From contig NZ_AP022582.1 of assembly GCF_010731595.1 (NCBI RefSeq), forward strand, positions 2,108,001-2,172,000: DNA of 64,000 bases, in the 5' to 3' direction. This document shows, in pieces, positions 18,460-28,046 of the stretch. A model generated the notes under the pieces. It saw only the letters and a program-made list of their open reading frames with translations, searched no databases and was not told where the DNA came from. Position numbers and translations under genes: made by a program. Each line of letters opens with the position of its first letter. Positions within the stretch are counted from its first letter, which is position 1. This stretch comes from Mycobacterium seoulense. Its GTDB lineage: Bacteria; Actinomycetota; Actinomycetes; Mycobacteriales; Mycobacteriaceae.

Positions 18460-18906
18460 ATGCGGGCGCTTTACCCGGTATGCGGCCTGACCGCCCTGGT
18501 GGCGTTGGGCTGGTGCGCGACGGCCACCGCCGCGCCGTTTCCGCAGGGCTCGCACACCGTGAAGTGGATCGACCTGCAGGCCGGCGAGTGCGTGGCCGAC
18601 CTGCCCCCGCCAGACCTGAGCCGGGTGACCGTCACCGTAGTCGACTGTGCGACGGCGCATTTGGCCGAGGTGTACCTGCGCGCCCCGATGGCCGTCGACA
18701 CCGCGGTCGCCGGCGTCGCAAACCGGGACTGCGCCGCCGGGTTCGCTCCGTACACCGGCCGACCCGTTGAGGGCAGCCCGTTTTCGATCACCTACCTGAT
18801 CGACTCGAATCAGGACCGCACCGGGGCCAATCCCACGCCCAGCACGGTCATCTGCCTGCTACAGTCCGCCAACGGCCGGCCCCTGACCGGATCGGCGCAT
18901 CGCTGA
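18460..18906 (+). CDS. Secreted septum-formation-domain-like protein
   Basis: A 148-aa protein with a signal peptide (hydrophobic residues 5-24, cleavage after ATAAA). Four cysteines remain in the mature part; the pattern [13 protein letters not shown] then [12 protein letters not shown] resembles the septum-formation domain found in many actinobacterial envelope proteins. It follows the SnoaL-like gene by 9 nt and probably belongs to the cyp124 transcript. Function unknown. Confidence 0.7.
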   Translation: MRALYPVCGLTALVALGWCATATAAPFPQGSHTVKWIDLQAGECVADLPPPDLSRVTVTVVDCATAHLAEVYLRAPMAVDTAVAGVANRDCAAGFAPYTGRPVEGSPFSITYLIDSNQDRTGANPTPSTVICLLQSANGRPLTGSAHR

Positions 18907-19617
18907 TCAGCAGCCGAGTTGCGCTGCCAGGTCCAGGAAGTCGGACGCGTTGACGTCGAACTCGTCGGAATAGGTCACGTCGGCCTCGCCGTCGGCGCCG
19001 AACTCCAGCGGGCGGGCGACGAACGCGGTCCGGAACCCGAGCCGCCCGGCGGCGCTGATGTCGTACTTGTGACTGGCCACCATCATGATCTCGCCCGCGT
19101 CCATACCCAGATAGGTCGCGGCCATCCGATAGATCGCCGGGTCGGGCTTGAACACCCCGGCCATCTCCGCGGTGAAGATCGCGTCCCAGGGCAAGCCCGC
19201 GCGCTTGGAGATCTCGACGACCGCCGACACGTCGGCGTTGGACAGGGTGGCCAGCGTGTAGGCGCCTTTGAGGCGTGTCAGCCCGGGCACCACGTCCGGC
19301 CAGGGCGTCAGCCGCCGCCAGGCCAGGGTCAGGTCGTCCCTTTCGGAGTCGGAGAATCCGATGCCCAGCTCGTCCAGGACGCGGTCGAGCGCGCGGCGAT
19401 AGACCGAGTGGACCGGCACCCATGAGCTGCCCCGACGCTCGGCGACGTCCAGCGTCGCGAAGTAGGCTGCGCGCCAACGCCGCACCACGTCGGGCCAGTC
19501 GGCGTCCGGGTGGCGGCCGGCGCCGATCCGCCGCGCTTCCCCGCACACCGTCGAATGGAAGTCCGTCGCCGTCCCTTGCACGTCGAACAGCAGCGCCTTG
19601 ACCACACGCGCCATCAT
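18907..19617 (-). CDS. HAD-superfamily hydrolase, (S)-2-haloacid-dehalogenase type
   Basis: A 236-aa HAD enzyme. The nucleophile motif is FDVQGTATD near residue 12, motif II is ATLSNADVS, the Lys is in VFKPDPAIY, and the acidic end is [12 protein letters not shown]. This motif IV (SHKYDIxAA) is typical of type II haloacid dehalogenases, though many such genes act as phosphatases or on unknown substrates. Two adjacent Met codons (19617 and 19614) could serve as start. It is convergent with the preceding operon with no gap between stops. Confidence 0.85.
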   Translation of the reverse strand: MMARVVKALLFDVQGTATDFHSTVCGEARRIGAGRHPDADWPDVVRRWRAAYFATLDVAERRGSSWVPVHSVYRRALDRVLDELGIGFSDSERDDLTLAWRRLTPWPDVVPGLTRLKGAYTLATLSNADVSAVVEISKRAGLPWDAIFTAEMAGVFKPDPAIYRMAATYLGMDAGEIMMVASHKYDISAAGRLGFRTAFVARPLEFGADGEADVTYSDEFDVNASDFLDLAAQLGC

Positions 19618-19640
19618 GCCCCTGCGCAGGAATCTACGAT

Positions 19641-20003
19641 GTGCTGGTGGCCGACCGAGCCGAAGAACACGAGCCCGACTACCGGTTCACCATGGCCAAC
19701 GAGCGGACATTCCTGGCCTGGCAGCGCACGGCGCTGGGCCTGCTCGCCGCGGCGGTGGCCCTCGTGCAGCTGGTCCCCGAGCTGACCGTCCCGGGCGCCC
19801 GCCGCGTGCTCGGGACGGGGCTCGCGGTGCTGGCCGTCCTCACCAGCGGGATGGGGCTGCTGCGCTGGCGGCAGGCGGATCGCGCCATGCGCCGCGGCGA
19901 CCCCTTGCCCCGTCACCCCTCACCGACCTACCTGGCGGTGGGCCTGACCGTGGTCGGGCTCGTCGCGCTCGCGTTGGTGATCGCGAAGGCGGTCATCGGT
20001 TGA
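19641..20003 (+). CDS. DUF202 (YidH-like) inner-membrane protein
   Basis: A 120-aa protein with three predicted membrane helices and the DUF202 N-terminal signature [21 protein letters not shown]. Function unknown. The start is probably the GTG at 19641, 23 nt from the divergent HAD gene. A second DUF202 gene follows with overlapping codons, a pairing like yidH-yidG. Confidence 0.8.
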   Translation: MLVADRAEEHEPDYRFTMANERTFLAWQRTALGLLAAAVALVQLVPELTVPGARRVLGTGLAVLAVLTSGMGLLRWRQADRAMRRGDPLPRHPSPTYLAVGLTVVGLVALALVIAKAVIG

Positions 20004-20320
20004 GCGACTCGTCGGCGGATCGCGGGAGCCAGGCCGAACGGACGACGCTGGCGTGGACGCGCACGTCGTTCGCGTTCCTGGCCAACGGCGCCCTGCTGAT
20101 GATCAGGAACCTCCACGGCTCGGTCGGGCCGACGGGGCTGATCCCCGCCGCATTGGCCGGCGCCTTGGCATTGGGTACGTTCGTGATCGCCGTCCACCGC
20201 CAGTACACCCTGCAGCAGCGGCCCCTCCCGCAGCGGCTCACCCCCCGGCGCCAGGTGCACATCATCGGAATGGCCGTGCTTGCGCTCACCGTCGTCACGG
20301 CGCTTGCCCAGCTGATCTAG
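20000..20320 (+). CDS. Second DUF202 membrane protein, TTG start
   Basis: A 106-aa three-helix membrane protein with the DUF202 signature [21 protein letters not shown]. No ATG or GTG is available in frame, and the TTG at 20000 overlaps the TGA of the first DUF202 gene (TTGA), so it is presumably translated by coupling. The two proteins likely form a heteromeric membrane complex (inference). Confidence 0.75.
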   Translation: MSDSSADRGSQAERTTLAWTRTSFAFLANGALLMIRNLHGSVGPTGLIPAALAGALALGTFVIAVHRQYTLQQRPLPQRLTPRRQVHIIGMAVLALTVVTALAQLI

Positions 20321-20328
20321 GACGAACG

Positions 20329-20356
20329 TCATCCGCCCGGTCGTCGGCAACGAATT
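20329..20356 (+). promoter_or_regulatory. SigK-type promoter upstream of sigK
   Basis: TCATCC (20329-20334), a 16-nt spacer, then CGAATT (20351-20356). The same architecture occurs at 21742-21769 and 22034-22062 and agrees with the SigK consensus I recall (CCATCC with CGAAT-type -10). It implies autoregulation of the sigK-rskA operon, about 110 nt before the sigK start. Confidence 0.65.
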
Positions 20357-20468
20357 ACGGGAGTGGACAGCTGCGGGCAAACCGCCGACCCGCTGCGGCA
20401 TCGAGTCGCCGCAGCAGGGCCCCGGGATCGGGTCTTCGGGGGCGCGCCGGGCGCTAGGCTACCGATCG

Positions 20469-21032
20469 ATGACGGGACCGCCCACGCCCAGCGAGGACCT
20501 GGACGCGCTGCTGCACAAGGTCGCGCGCGGGGACCGCGACGCGTTCGCCGCGGTTTACGACCTCACCAAGAGTCGGGTGTACGGAATGGTGATGCGGGTG
20601 CTGCGCGATTCCGGCTACAGCGAGGAGACCACCCAAGAGGTCTACTACGAGGTGTGGCGTACAGCGCCCGGCTACGACGCCGCCAGGGGCTCGGCGCTGT
20701 CCTGGCTGCTGACCATCGCGCACCGGCGGGCCGTCGACCGGGTGCGCGCCGAGGAAGCGTCGGGCAGGCGGGATTCCCGCTACGCAGCCGCCAGCGCCGA
20801 CCCCGCCAGTGACGTCGTCGCCGATTCGGCGATCGCCGGCGACGAGCGCCGCCGCGTCGCCGAATGCCTGGGCGCGTTGACCGACACGCAGCGGGAGTGT
20901 ATCCAGTTGGCTTATTACGACGGACTCACCTACAGCCAAGTGTCGGACCGGCTGGCCGCGAATCTGTCGACGATCAAGTCACGCATGCGCGACGCGCTGC
21001 GCGCCCTGCGTAACTGCCTGGAAGTGCCATGA
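20469..21032 (+). CDS. sigK: ECF sigma factor SigK
   Basis: A 187-aa ECF sigma factor, the same length as Rv0445c. Sigma region 2 lies at about residues 28-98 ([21 protein letters not shown], then [18 protein letters not shown]) and region 4 at about 130-182 ([27 protein letters not shown]). SigK directs RNA polymerase to the genes for antigens MPT70 and MPT83 in tuberculosis-complex species. The stop overlaps the start of the anti-sigma gene (ATGA at 21029-21032), and a SigK-type promoter precedes it. The fasciclin gene downstream is the expected target. Confidence 0.93.
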   Translation: MTGPPTPSEDLDALLHKVARGDRDAFAAVYDLTKSRVYGMVMRVLRDSGYSEETTQEVYYEVWRTAPGYDAARGSALSWLLTIAHRRAVDRVRAEEASGRRDSRYAAASADPASDVVADSAIAGDERRRVAECLGALTDTQRECIQLAYYDGLTYSQVSDRLAANLSTIKSRMRDALRALRNCLEVP

Positions 21033-21727
21033 CCGAACCGAACGAATTCGAATTGCTCGAGCTCGCAACGCCATACGCGTTGGATGCCGTGTCGGATGAG
21101 GAGCGCGCCGAAATCGAGCGGCAAGTGGCGGCCGCGCCGCGATCGGTGGCGGCGGCCTTCGATGATGAAGTCCGTGCCATCCGCGAGACGATGGCGGTCG
21201 TCTCGGCGACGACGGCCGTCGAACCGCCGGCGCGCCTGCGGGCCGCGACGCTGGCGGCGATACCTGCCCCCGATGAGCGCAAGTACGGTTGGCGCACCGC
21301 GGTTTTGGCGGCCGCGGCGGCAGCGGTGGTGGTCGGCGCCGCCGCATTCGGCGTCGGGATCCTGATGCGTCCGCACCCGCCGTCGACCATCGCCGAGCAG
21401 GTCTTTGCGGCCCCGGACGTGCGCACCGTCTCCGGCCCGCTCGGCAATGGCACTGCCACCGTTGTCTTTTCCCACGACCGCAACGCCGGTGTGCTGGTGA
21501 TGAACAACGTCCCGCCGCCGAAGCCCGGGACCGTCTACCAAATGTGGCTGCTGGGCGACAAGGGTCCGACGTCGGCCGGGACGATGAGCACGGCGGCCGT
21601 GGCGCCGTCGACCACCGCCACGCTCACCAACCTCGGATCGTCCACCACACTCGCGTTCACCGTCGAACCCGGTACCGGGTCGAAACAGCCGACCGGAACG
21701 ATACTGGCTGCATTGCCCCTTGGCTGA
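21029..21727 (+). CDS. rskA: Anti-sigma-K factor RskA
   Basis: A 232-aa single-pass membrane anti-sigma factor. The cytoplasmic N-terminus (residues 1-85) carries the zinc-less ASD-type helices that hold SigK, one transmembrane helix spans about 90-112, and the extracytoplasmic RskA domain follows ([20 protein letters not shown]). In known systems, regulated proteolysis of RskA frees SigK. The start overlaps the sigK stop. Nothing suggests inactivation of this copy: the frame is intact and the length is as in Rv0444c. Confidence 0.92.
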   Translation: MTEPNEFELLELATPYALDAVSDEERAEIERQVAAAPRSVAAAFDDEVRAIRETMAVVSATTAVEPPARLRAATLAAIPAPDERKYGWRTAVLAAAAAAVVVGAAAFGVGILMRPHPPSTIAEQVFAAPDVRTVSGPLGNGTATVVFSHDRNAGVLVMNNVPPPKPGTVYQMWLLGDKGPTSAGTMSTAAVAPSTTATLTNLGSSTTLAFTVEPGTGSKQPTGTILAALPLG

Positions 21728-21741
21728 ATCTCCACCCTGAC

Positions 21742-21769
21742 CCGTCCGCGGCCTCGTCGTCTCCGAATC
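21742..21769 (+). promoter_or_regulatory. Orphan SigK-type promoter
   Basis: CCGTCC (21742-21747), a 16-nt spacer and CGAATC (21764-21769), identical in layout to the promoter of the intact fasciclin gene, including the extended CTCCGAATCACTC. It now precedes only gene remnants and may read through to the fasciclin gene. Confidence 0.55.
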
Positions 21770-21804
21770 ACTCCTGTCCGGTCGAAAGGCGGCGCTACCG
21801 GCGA

Positions 21805-21858
21805 CTGCAGGGCGCCAAGCTGACCGTGGCCGGTCAGGGCAACGACCTCAAGGTCACG
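21805..21858 (+). pseudogene. Remnant of a second MPT83/MPT70-type fasciclin gene
   Basis: In one frame this reads LQGAKLTVAGQGNDLKVT, closely parallel to [18 protein letters not shown] in the intact fasciclin protein encoded at 22102-22686. The rest of the fasciclin domain and any start codon are missing. It sits just after a SigK-type promoter, which would have driven the lost gene. Confidence 0.65.
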
Positions 21859-21879
21859 CCCAGCGCCAGGCCGAGACCG

Positions 21880-22017
21880 AACCCGCTTTGGCGGAGTATT
21901 CCGATCAGCGGATCGCCGACGTCGCACCAAATCGTCTCCGGCGGGCAGCTGCGACCGGGGACCCTCGAGGTGCGCGCCGACCAAGCGCTGCAGGTGTATT
22001 CGTTCACGTACGGCTGA
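21880..22017 (+). pseudogene. Remnant resembling the C-terminus of DipZ
   Basis: Continuing in the same frame, the sequence ends in LRPGTLEVRADQALQVYSFTYG and a stop. This resembles the C-terminal tail of DipZ-type CcdA-thioredoxin proteins, which I recall ending in a TLEI...GVQAYAFTFG motif. No CcdA or thioredoxin part remains. Assignment from memory only; moderate confidence. Confidence 0.4.
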
Positions 22018-22033
22018 AACTTTTACCCCTGCA

Positions 22034-22062
22034 CCAATCCGAAGGTGGTCGGGCTCCGAATC
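22034..22062 (+). promoter_or_regulatory. SigK-type promoter of the fasciclin gene
   Basis: CCAATCC (22034-22040), a 16-nt spacer and CGAATC (22057-22062), about 40 nt before the ATG at 22102. It matches the two other copies near sigK. Confidence 0.65.
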
Positions 22063-22101
22063 ACTCATCAAATGTCGGACCAATCAAGGGAGTCAAACGC
22101 G

Positions 22102-22686
22102 ATGAAAGCACACATGACGTCGGTGGCAGCGAAAGGATTCGCGGTAGCGGCGATGCTGGGTCTGGGTGTGGTGACCGCTCCGACCGCGGCGGCGGCCGAT
22201 CTGGTGGGCCCCGGCTGCTCTGATTACGCGGCTGCCAACCCCAGCGGCCCGGGGTCGGTGCAAGGAATGTCGCAGGTTCCGGTGGCGGTAGCGGCGTCCA
22301 ACAATCCGGTGCTGACCACCCTGACGGCTGCACTGTCGGGCAAGCTGAACCCGAACGTCAACCTGGTCGATACCTTGAACAACGGCCAGTACACGGTCTT
22401 CGCACCGACCGACGCCGCATTCAGCAAGCTTCCGGCGGCCACCGTCGACAAGCTCAAGACCGACTCGCAGCTGCTCACCAGCATCCTGACCTATCACGTG
22501 GTGCCGGGCCAGTTGAGTCCGACGATGGTCGCCGGCTCGCATAAGACGGTCCAAGGCGCGAACGTGACCGTGACCGGCCAGGGCAACGGCCTCAGGGTCA
22601 ACAACGCGGGTCTGGTCTGCGGTGGCGTGCCCACCGCCAACGCGACCGTGTACATGATCGACACGGTGCTGATGCCGCCGGCGTAA
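22102..22686 (+). CDS. MPT70/MPB70-type secreted fasciclin-domain protein
   Basis: A 194-aa protein with a signal peptide (residues 1-32, cleavage near AAA-DL) and one FAS1 domain (about 55-194). FAS1 motifs [15 protein letters not shown] and [12 protein letters not shown] are clear, and the two cysteines GCSDY and LVCGGV match the MPT70 disulphide. There is no lipobox, so it is secreted like MPT70 rather than lipidated like MPT83. Its location next to sigK-rskA and the SigK-type promoter make it the local target of that sigma factor. I chose the ATG at 22102; longer starts overlap the promoter. Confidence 0.9.
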   Translation: MKAHMTSVAAKGFAVAAMLGLGVVTAPTAAAADLVGPGCSDYAAANPSGPGSVQGMSQVPVAVAASNNPVLTTLTAALSGKLNPNVNLVDTLNNGQYTVFAPTDAAFSKLPAATVDKLKTDSQLLTSILTYHVVPGQLSPTMVAGSHKTVQGANVTVTGQGNGLRVNNAGLVCGGVPTANATVYMIDTVLMPPA

Positions 22687-22752
22687 TGCGTAATCGCACG
22701 CCTGTCAGCCACGTTCGCCACACCAGCCCCTCCGAGAAGTGACCCACTGTTT

Positions 22753-22807
22753 GCCCGCCTCACAGCGACATCCGGCCCCGCGCCGACGTTGTCGCTCAGA
22801 GGCGGGC
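22753..22807. terminator. Strong hairpin between convergent fasciclin and mmpL genes
   Basis: GCCCGCCT (22753-22760) and AGCGACA (22764-22770) pair with TGTCGCT (22790-22796) and AGGCGGGC (22800-22807). Only two positions are mismatched over 18, with a 19-nt GC-rich loop. There is no long T-run, as usual for mycobacteria. It can serve as a terminator on both strands. Confidence 0.65.
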
Positions 22808-22853
22808 TAACGGTCGGCCGCACACCTGCGGGGGGCGGGTGCGGCGGATGTGG

Positions 22854-25730
22854 CTAGTCGCCCAGCAGTGCGCGCACCGCGGGCCGAGGCCCCGTCGGCC
22901 GCAGCATCGCGCTGGCGGGGCGGGGACGCACCGCCAGCGGCCACCAGAACCAGCGGCCCAGCAGTGCGGCGATGGACGGGGTCATGAACGCGCGCACCAC
23001 CAGAGTGTCGAACAGCAGGCCCAGGCCGATCGTCGTGCCGACCTGGCCGAGCACCCGTAGTTCGCTGACCGCCATGGATGCCATCGTGAAGGCGAACACC
23101 AGACCCGCGTTGGTCACGACCTTGCCGGTGCCCCCGAGCGACCGGATGATCCCGGTGTTCAGGCCCGCGCCGATCTCCTGCTTGAACCGGGCGACCAGGA
23201 GCAGGTTGTAGTCGGATCCCACGGCCAGCAGGATGATCACCGACATCGCGAGCACCAGCCAATGCAGTTCCATTCGGATGATGTGCTGCCACAACAACAC
23301 CGAAAGCCCGAAGGAGGCGCCCAGCGAAAGCGCCACCGTCCCCACGATCACCACGGCCGCGACGAAACTGCGCGTGATCACCAGCATGATGACGAAGATG
23401 AGGCAGAGCGAGGAAATCGCCGCGATCATCAGATCGTATTTGGCGCCATCGGAGATGTCCTTGAATACCGCCGCGGTGCCGCCGAGGGAGATTTTCGCGT
23501 TCTCCAGCGGGGTGGTCTTCAGCGCTTCCTCGGCCGCGGTCTTGATGGCGTCGACCCGGGCGAAGCCCTCGGGTGTCGCGGGGTCACCTCGGTGCAAGAT
23601 GAACAGGCGCGCGGCCTTGCCGTCCGGGGACAAGAACATTTCCATGCCGCGCTTGAAGTCTCGGTTGTCGAAGACCTCCGGTGGCAGGTAGAAGGAATCG
23701 TCGTTCTTGGCTGCGTCGAACGCCTGCCCCATGGCGCTGGGGTCCGTGCTGCTCGCCGCCAGCTGTCCGACGATCCCGGACATGGTGCTGTGCATCGTCA
23801 GCATCATGGTCCGCATGCTCGCCATGCTGTCGATCATCGGGGGGATCTGCGCGAGCATCTGGGGCATGAGCACGTCGATCTTGTCGAGGTCGGCGACCAG
23901 ATCCCTTAACTCGTCGTTGATTTCGTCGACGCCGTCGAGCGCGTCGAAGACCGATCTCAGCGACCAGCAGACGGGGATGTCGAAACAGTGCCGTTCCCAG
24001 TAGAAGTAGCCGCGCAGTGGACGGAAGAAGTCCTCGAAATCCGATATGCGATCGCGCAATTCGGCAGTGATGGCTTGCATGTCGTGGGTTTCACCGGTCA
24101 GGTGATGAGTCGTGGCGACGAGCTGCGACATCGCGTCGTACATGCGCTGCATGATGTCGATCATCTTGGCCAGCTCGTCGGCCTGCTTGAGCAGGTCATC
24201 CATGCGTTGCTCCTCGAAGGAGCGGTTCTGAACCAGGGCGGCATTCTGCACGCTGATCATGAACGGCAACGTCGTGTGCGGGAGCGTCGTTCCGTCCGGC
24301 CGGGTGATCGCCTGAACCCGGGACACACCCGGCACGGCGAGAACGCCTTTGGCTAACTTGTTCAACACCAACATGTCTGCGGTGTCGCGCATGTCGTGAT
24401 CGGCCTCGACCAACATGATCTCCGGCTTCATCCGCGCTTGGGAGAAGTGGCGGTCCGCCGCGCTGTAACCGGCATTGGCCGGGATGTAGCCCGGAACATA
24501 CTGTCGGTCGTTGTAGCTGGTCCGGTAGCCGGGCAGCGCAAGCAGGCCGACCAGGGCTATCCCGCACGTCGCCGCCAGGACGGGTCCGGGCCATCGGGTG
24601 ACCACGGCGCCCATCCGTCGCCAGCCGCGAACCTTGATCATCCGCTTGGGGTCGAAGAGGCGATGGCGACTGCCCACGGTGAGAACGGCGGGTCCCAGCG
24701 TGAGCGCGGCGGCCACCGCGACGAGCATGCCCGCGGCGCACGGTATGCCGAGGGATTGAAAATAGGGCAACCGCGTGAAGCTCAGGCAGAACGTCGCGCC
24801 CGCGATCGTCAAGCCGGAGCCCAAGATGACGTGGGCGACCCCACGGTAGGTGGTGTAGTAGGCCGCTTCCCGATCCTCGCCGGCCTGCCGTGCCTCCTGG
24901 TAGCGGCCAAGCAGGAATATCCCGTAGTCGGTTCCCGCCGCCAGGCCCAGCGACGTGAGCAGGTTGATGGCGAAGGTCGACAACCCGATGACGCCGAGGT
25001 CTCCGAGCAGCGCGACGGTCCCCCGCGCGGCCACGAACTCGACTCCCACCAACATCAGCAGCAGCACGACGGTGACGATCGACCGATACACGGCCAGCAG
25101 GACGACGAAGATCACCGCGACGGTCGTCGCCGTGATCACGACGAGCGACTTGTCGCCGCTGGAGTGCATGTCGGCGATCAGCACCGACGGCCCGGTCAGG
25201 TAGACCTTGAGCCCATTCGGTGGGGGCGTTCGCGCGACGATCTCTCGCGCCGCGTCGATCGATTCCGCGGCCAGGGCCTCGCCCTGGTTACCGGCGAGGT
25301 CGAGTTGGACGTACGTGGCCTTGCCGTCGGCGCTTTGCGCACCCGCGGCGGTGAGGGGGTCGCCCCAGAAATCCTGGATGTGCTGGACGTGTCGTGAATC
25401 GTCCTTCAGCTTGCGAATCAGAGCGGCATAGTATTTGTGGGCGTCGTCACCGAGCGGTTGTTCGCTCTCCAGGACAATCATCGCCGCATTGTCGGAATCG
25501 GATTCCCGGAATACTTTGCCCATCCGCTTCATCGCCTGTATCGACGGCGCTTCGTCGGGCGTCATCGACACCGAGTGCTCTTGTCCGACCTTTTCCAGCG
25601 ACGGGACAAAGAGTGTAACGAGGACCGTGATTGCCAGCCACCCGAGGATGATGGGGATCGAAAGCCGGCGGATGGCGCGCGCGATCAATGGCCGTTCCTG
25701 GTGTGTGCCCACCGTGCGGTTAATGGTCAC
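22854..25730 (-). CDS. MmpL-family RND lipid transporter
   Basis: A 958-aa RND transporter with two repeated halves, each with one N-terminal helix, a periplasmic domain and five further helices. The proton-relay Asp-Tyr pairs are present as GTDYGIF in TM4 and GSDYNLL in TM10. A long helical, Met-rich second periplasmic domain (about residues 500-690) is typical of MmpL4/MmpL5-like members. It exports lipids or siderophores across the inner membrane. No mmpS gene precedes it, unlike mmpS4-L4 or mmpS5-L5; a fragmentary 375-nt leader does. The start is taken at the GTG at 25730. It is convergent with the fasciclin gene. Confidence 0.9.
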   Translation of the reverse strand: MTINRTVGTHQERPLIARAIRRLSIPIILGWLAITVLVTLFVPSLEKVGQEHSVSMTPDEAPSIQAMKRMGKVFRESDSDNAAMIVLESEQPLGDDAHKYYAALIRKLKDDSRHVQHIQDFWGDPLTAAGAQSADGKATYVQLDLAGNQGEALAAESIDAAREIVARTPPPNGLKVYLTGPSVLIADMHSSGDKSLVVITATTVAVIFVVLLAVYRSIVTVVLLLMLVGVEFVAARGTVALLGDLGVIGLSTFAINLLTSLGLAAGTDYGIFLLGRYQEARQAGEDREAAYYTTYRGVAHVILGSGLTIAGATFCLSFTRLPYFQSLGIPCAAGMLVAVAAALTLGPAVLTVGSRHRLFDPKRMIKVRGWRRMGAVVTRWPGPVLAATCGIALVGLLALPGYRTSYNDRQYVPGYIPANAGYSAADRHFSQARMKPEIMLVEADHDMRDTADMLVLNKLAKGVLAVPGVSRVQAITRPDGTTLPHTTLPFMISVQNAALVQNRSFEEQRMDDLLKQADELAKMIDIMQRMYDAMSQLVATTHHLTGETHDMQAITAELRDRISDFEDFFRPLRGYFYWERHCFDIPVCWSLRSVFDALDGVDEINDELRDLVADLDKIDVLMPQMLAQIPPMIDSMASMRTMMLTMHSTMSGIVGQLAASSTDPSAMGQAFDAAKNDDSFYLPPEVFDNRDFKRGMEMFLSPDGKAARLFILHRGDPATPEGFARVDAIKTAAEEALKTTPLENAKISLGGTAAVFKDISDGAKYDLMIAAISSLCLIFVIMLVITRSFVAAVVIVGTVALSLGASFGLSVLLWQHIIRMELHWLVLAMSVIILLAVGSDYNLLLVARFKQEIGAGLNTGIIRSLGGTGKVVTNAGLVFAFTMASMAVSELRVLGQVGTTIGLGLLFDTLVVRAFMTPSIAALLGRWFWWPLAVRPRPASAMLRPTGPRPAVRALLGD

Positions 25731-26104
25731 GCGGATTTCAGTTATTGCCCTTTGCCCCGGGGTTTGTGGTAACGCACTCGATACAGCCCGGCGCCGACGT
25801 CGACTTTGGTGATGTTTTCTTACGCCAGTGAACGTACGCTACGACGCGAGGTGACGGCCCGCAAATCGAATAATCGCCGGACTGTCGGCCTCCGGCGCGG
25901 CCCCCCAGCAGCGGTAGCCGCGCCATCCGGCCGGTAACCGGCGTCATGCCGGCGACCCGGACTGCCGAGGTTAGCCTGACCAAAGTCACCAGTCCCGCTG
26001 CGCTGCTGGTGCTTTCGCGCACCCCCACCGGCAGTGACCGCCGAGGCGACCGGTCGCCGAAACCGAGCGGATGGCCACCACCCGCACTACACTCCTGGCT
26101 CATG

Positions 26105-26130
26105 TGTTCAACATAGACATGTGTTGAACA
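26105..26130. promoter_or_regulatory. Perfect inverted repeat upstream of mmpL, likely TetR/MarR operator
   Basis: TGTTCAACA (26105-26113) and TGTTGAACA (26122-26130) are exact reverse complements separated by 8 nt, and the core is also a direct repeat of ATGTGTT. On the minus strand TATGTT ends 6 nt before an ATG at 26103, a leaderless-type start for a 121-aa frame (26103-25738) of doubtful reality that runs up to mmpL. The remaining 25731-26328 sequence shows no credible gene. Confidence 0.6.
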
Positions 26131-26328
26131 AGGCGCCCTTCGGGGGTTAAGGTTTCGAGAAAACAGCGATATCCGGAGGCAGACTGGGCCACCTTTGCCA
26201 TAGGGTCCGAATCAATGAGCGTGGCGAATTAACCACGACAGGCGATTCGGCGCGTAAGTTCCACCGGTGCAGAGTCGGGGCCAATGCCGGATTCCGTTTC
26301 TGCGCCTTCGCAGATTGGTCTCTGAGCA

Positions 26329-27234
26329 ATGCCTCAACAGCCTTCCGTCACCATCGTCATTCCCGCCTATAACGAGGAACGTTATATAGGCAAATGCCTG
26401 GCATCGTGCATCGACCAAACTTCGGCACCGGACGAGATAATCGTCGTCAACAACAAGTCGACCGACAACACCGCGTCCATCGTGCGCCGGTACCAGGCCG
26501 AGAACCCGCACGTCGACATCCAGCTACTCGAGCAAAACAAGCATCAGGGCATTGCCCCGACGCGCAACCACGGTTTCGATCACGCGCGCAGCGACATCAT
26601 TGCCCGGACCGACGCCGACTCCGTCATTGCCAAGGATTGGGTCGAGACCATTCGACGCCGGTTTGAGGATCCGGATATCGACGCGGCGAGCGGACCCATC
26701 GGCTTTCACGACATGCCGCTGCGGGGCTTCCTGTTCTGGGTCGACTCCAGGCTGCGCGGCCAGGTGCACAAGTACGCAAAGAACGAGCGGTTCCTCATCG
26801 GTGCGAACATGGCGATTCGCGCCCAGGCGTGGAAGTCGGTTCGCCACCGCACGCAGCTGGACCTGGAAGACCGCCTGCATGAAGACGTGGATCTCGCCCT
26901 GACCTTGTTCAAGAATGACTTCGAGATCGCGTACGAACCGGGCATGGTCGCGGCGATGTCCGCCCGCCGGGTGGAATCGTCGCCGCGGGATTTCTACCGG
27001 TATGTCACGCGCTACACCCGGACGACCGACCTGCACGGCATCAAGAGCCCCGCCGCGTACACGGCCATCACCACCCTTCTGCTGCTGTACTTCCCCTTCC
27101 GCGCGATGCGGTTCTTCTACGACGAGGACAACCGACGGTTCACCTCGTCGAAGGTCCGAGGCAAGCTGCGCAGCAGGAACAGCGACCGGGGCGGCGACGA
27201 GTCGCCGAACGGCGAGCTGTTGCGCGGCGCATGA
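26329..27234 (+). CDS. Family 2 glycosyltransferase
   Basis: A 301-aa GT-A enzyme: VTIVIPAYNEERYIGKCL at the N-terminus, the DxD-type metal motif RTDADS at about residues 92-97, and a late acidic LHEDVDL motif that probably holds the catalytic base. A hydrophobic segment at about 247-262 may anchor it to the membrane. It overlaps the acyltransferase gene by ATGA (27231-27234). Together they could glycosylate and acylate the same envelope lipid (inference). No ribosome-binding site is evident before the ATG. Confidence 0.85.
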   Translation: MPQQPSVTIVIPAYNEERYIGKCLASCIDQTSAPDEIIVVNNKSTDNTASIVRRYQAENPHVDIQLLEQNKHQGIAPTRNHGFDHARSDIIARTDADSVIAKDWVETIRRRFEDPDIDAASGPIGFHDMPLRGFLFWVDSRLRGQVHKYAKNERFLIGANMAIRAQAWKSVRHRTQLDLEDRLHEDVDLALTLFKNDFEIAYEPGMVAAMSARRVESSPRDFYRYVTRYTRTTDLHGIKSPAAYTAITTLLLLYFPFRAMRFFYDEDNRRFTSSKVRGKLRSRNSDRGGDESPNGELLRGA

Positions 27235-27992
27235 CGGCGATCACCGCGCCGCTCGGCAGCCACATTGCCGGCAGCGTCCGCAGGCAGGCGGCGCTGGTAG
27301 CCGGATTCGGTCTGGCCGTCCCGCTCGCCGCCGGCGCGCTGGGGGTCGGCCTGTTGAGCGGTAGCCGACGGCGCGGCCTCAACTTCTTCGCTTCCACCTG
27401 GCCGCAAGCGCTGCTCGCCACCAACGGCATCCGGTTCACGGTCGTCGGCGCGCAGAACCTGACGGCCCAGCGCCCCGCTGTGTTTCTCTACAACCACCGC
27501 AACCGGGTCGACCCCTTCATCGCCGCCGCGCTGGTCCGCGACAACTGGATCAAGATCGCCAAGAAGGAGCTGGCCCGCGACCCGATCATCGGGACGCTGC
27601 TCAAGCTGAACGACGGCGTGTTCCTCGACCGAGAGGACACCGCGGCGGCCGTGGAAACCCTGCACGAGGTCGAGGAGCGCGCCAAGGAGGGCCTGTCCAT
27701 CCTGATCGCCCCGGAAGGCACCGCGCTGGAGACCACCGGGGTGGGGCCGTTCAAGAAGGGGGCCTTCCGCATCGCCATGGCCGCGGGCATTCCGATCGTG
27801 CCGATCGTGATCCGCAACGCGGAGATCATCGCCGCGCGGGATTCCATGGAGATCAACCCGGGCACGGTGGATGTCGCTGTGCTGCCGCCGATCCCCGTCG
27901 ACGACTGGACGCTCGACACGTTGGCCGATCGCATCGCCGAGGTGCGCCAGCTGTATCTGGACACCCTGGCCGATTGGCCGACGGAAGCCTAG
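27231..27992 (+). CDS. PlsC-type 1-acyl-glycerol-3-phosphate acyltransferase
   Basis: A 253-aa acyltransferase with the catalytic H89-x4-D94 motif (NHRNRVD) and the PEGT phosphate-binding motif later. A hydrophobic N-terminus (about residues 18-45) suggests membrane anchoring. It transfers an acyl chain to a lysophosphatidate-like acceptor. It is translationally coupled to the preceding glycosyltransferase, which hints at a glycolipid substrate. It is convergent with the monooxygenase gene at 28047. Confidence 0.85.
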   Translation: MTAITAPLGSHIAGSVRRQAALVAGFGLAVPLAAGALGVGLLSGSRRRGLNFFASTWPQALLATNGIRFTVVGAQNLTAQRPAVFLYNHRNRVDPFIAAALVRDNWIKIAKKELARDPIIGTLLKLNDGVFLDREDTAAAVETLHEVEERAKEGLSILIAPEGTALETTGVGPFKKGAFRIAMAAGIPIVPIVIRNAEIIAARDSMEINPGTVDVAVLPPIPVDDWTLDTLADRIAEVRQLYLDTLADWPTEA

Positions 27993-28046
27993 GCGGCTGC
28001 CGGAAGCGGGCAAAATGCCGGCTATCCCGGGCCGTGGCAGGTGGGG

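Noticed and set aside
16150..18660. 836-codon open frame on the minus strand opposite cyp124 and its neighbours
   Set aside because: It lies antisense to three well-supported genes, is Arg/Gly/Val-rich with no recognisable domain, and is explained by the lack of stop codons in GC-rich DNA.
25738..26103. 121-codon minus-strand frame with a leaderless-type start before mmpL
   Set aside because: The promoter layout is good, but the protein has no recognisable pattern, no membrane helix and does not resemble MmpS; kept only as part of the regulatory entry.
26203..26212. CGAATC before the glycosyltransferase as a fourth SigK -10
   Set aside because: No CCATCC-like -35 lies 16 nt upstream.
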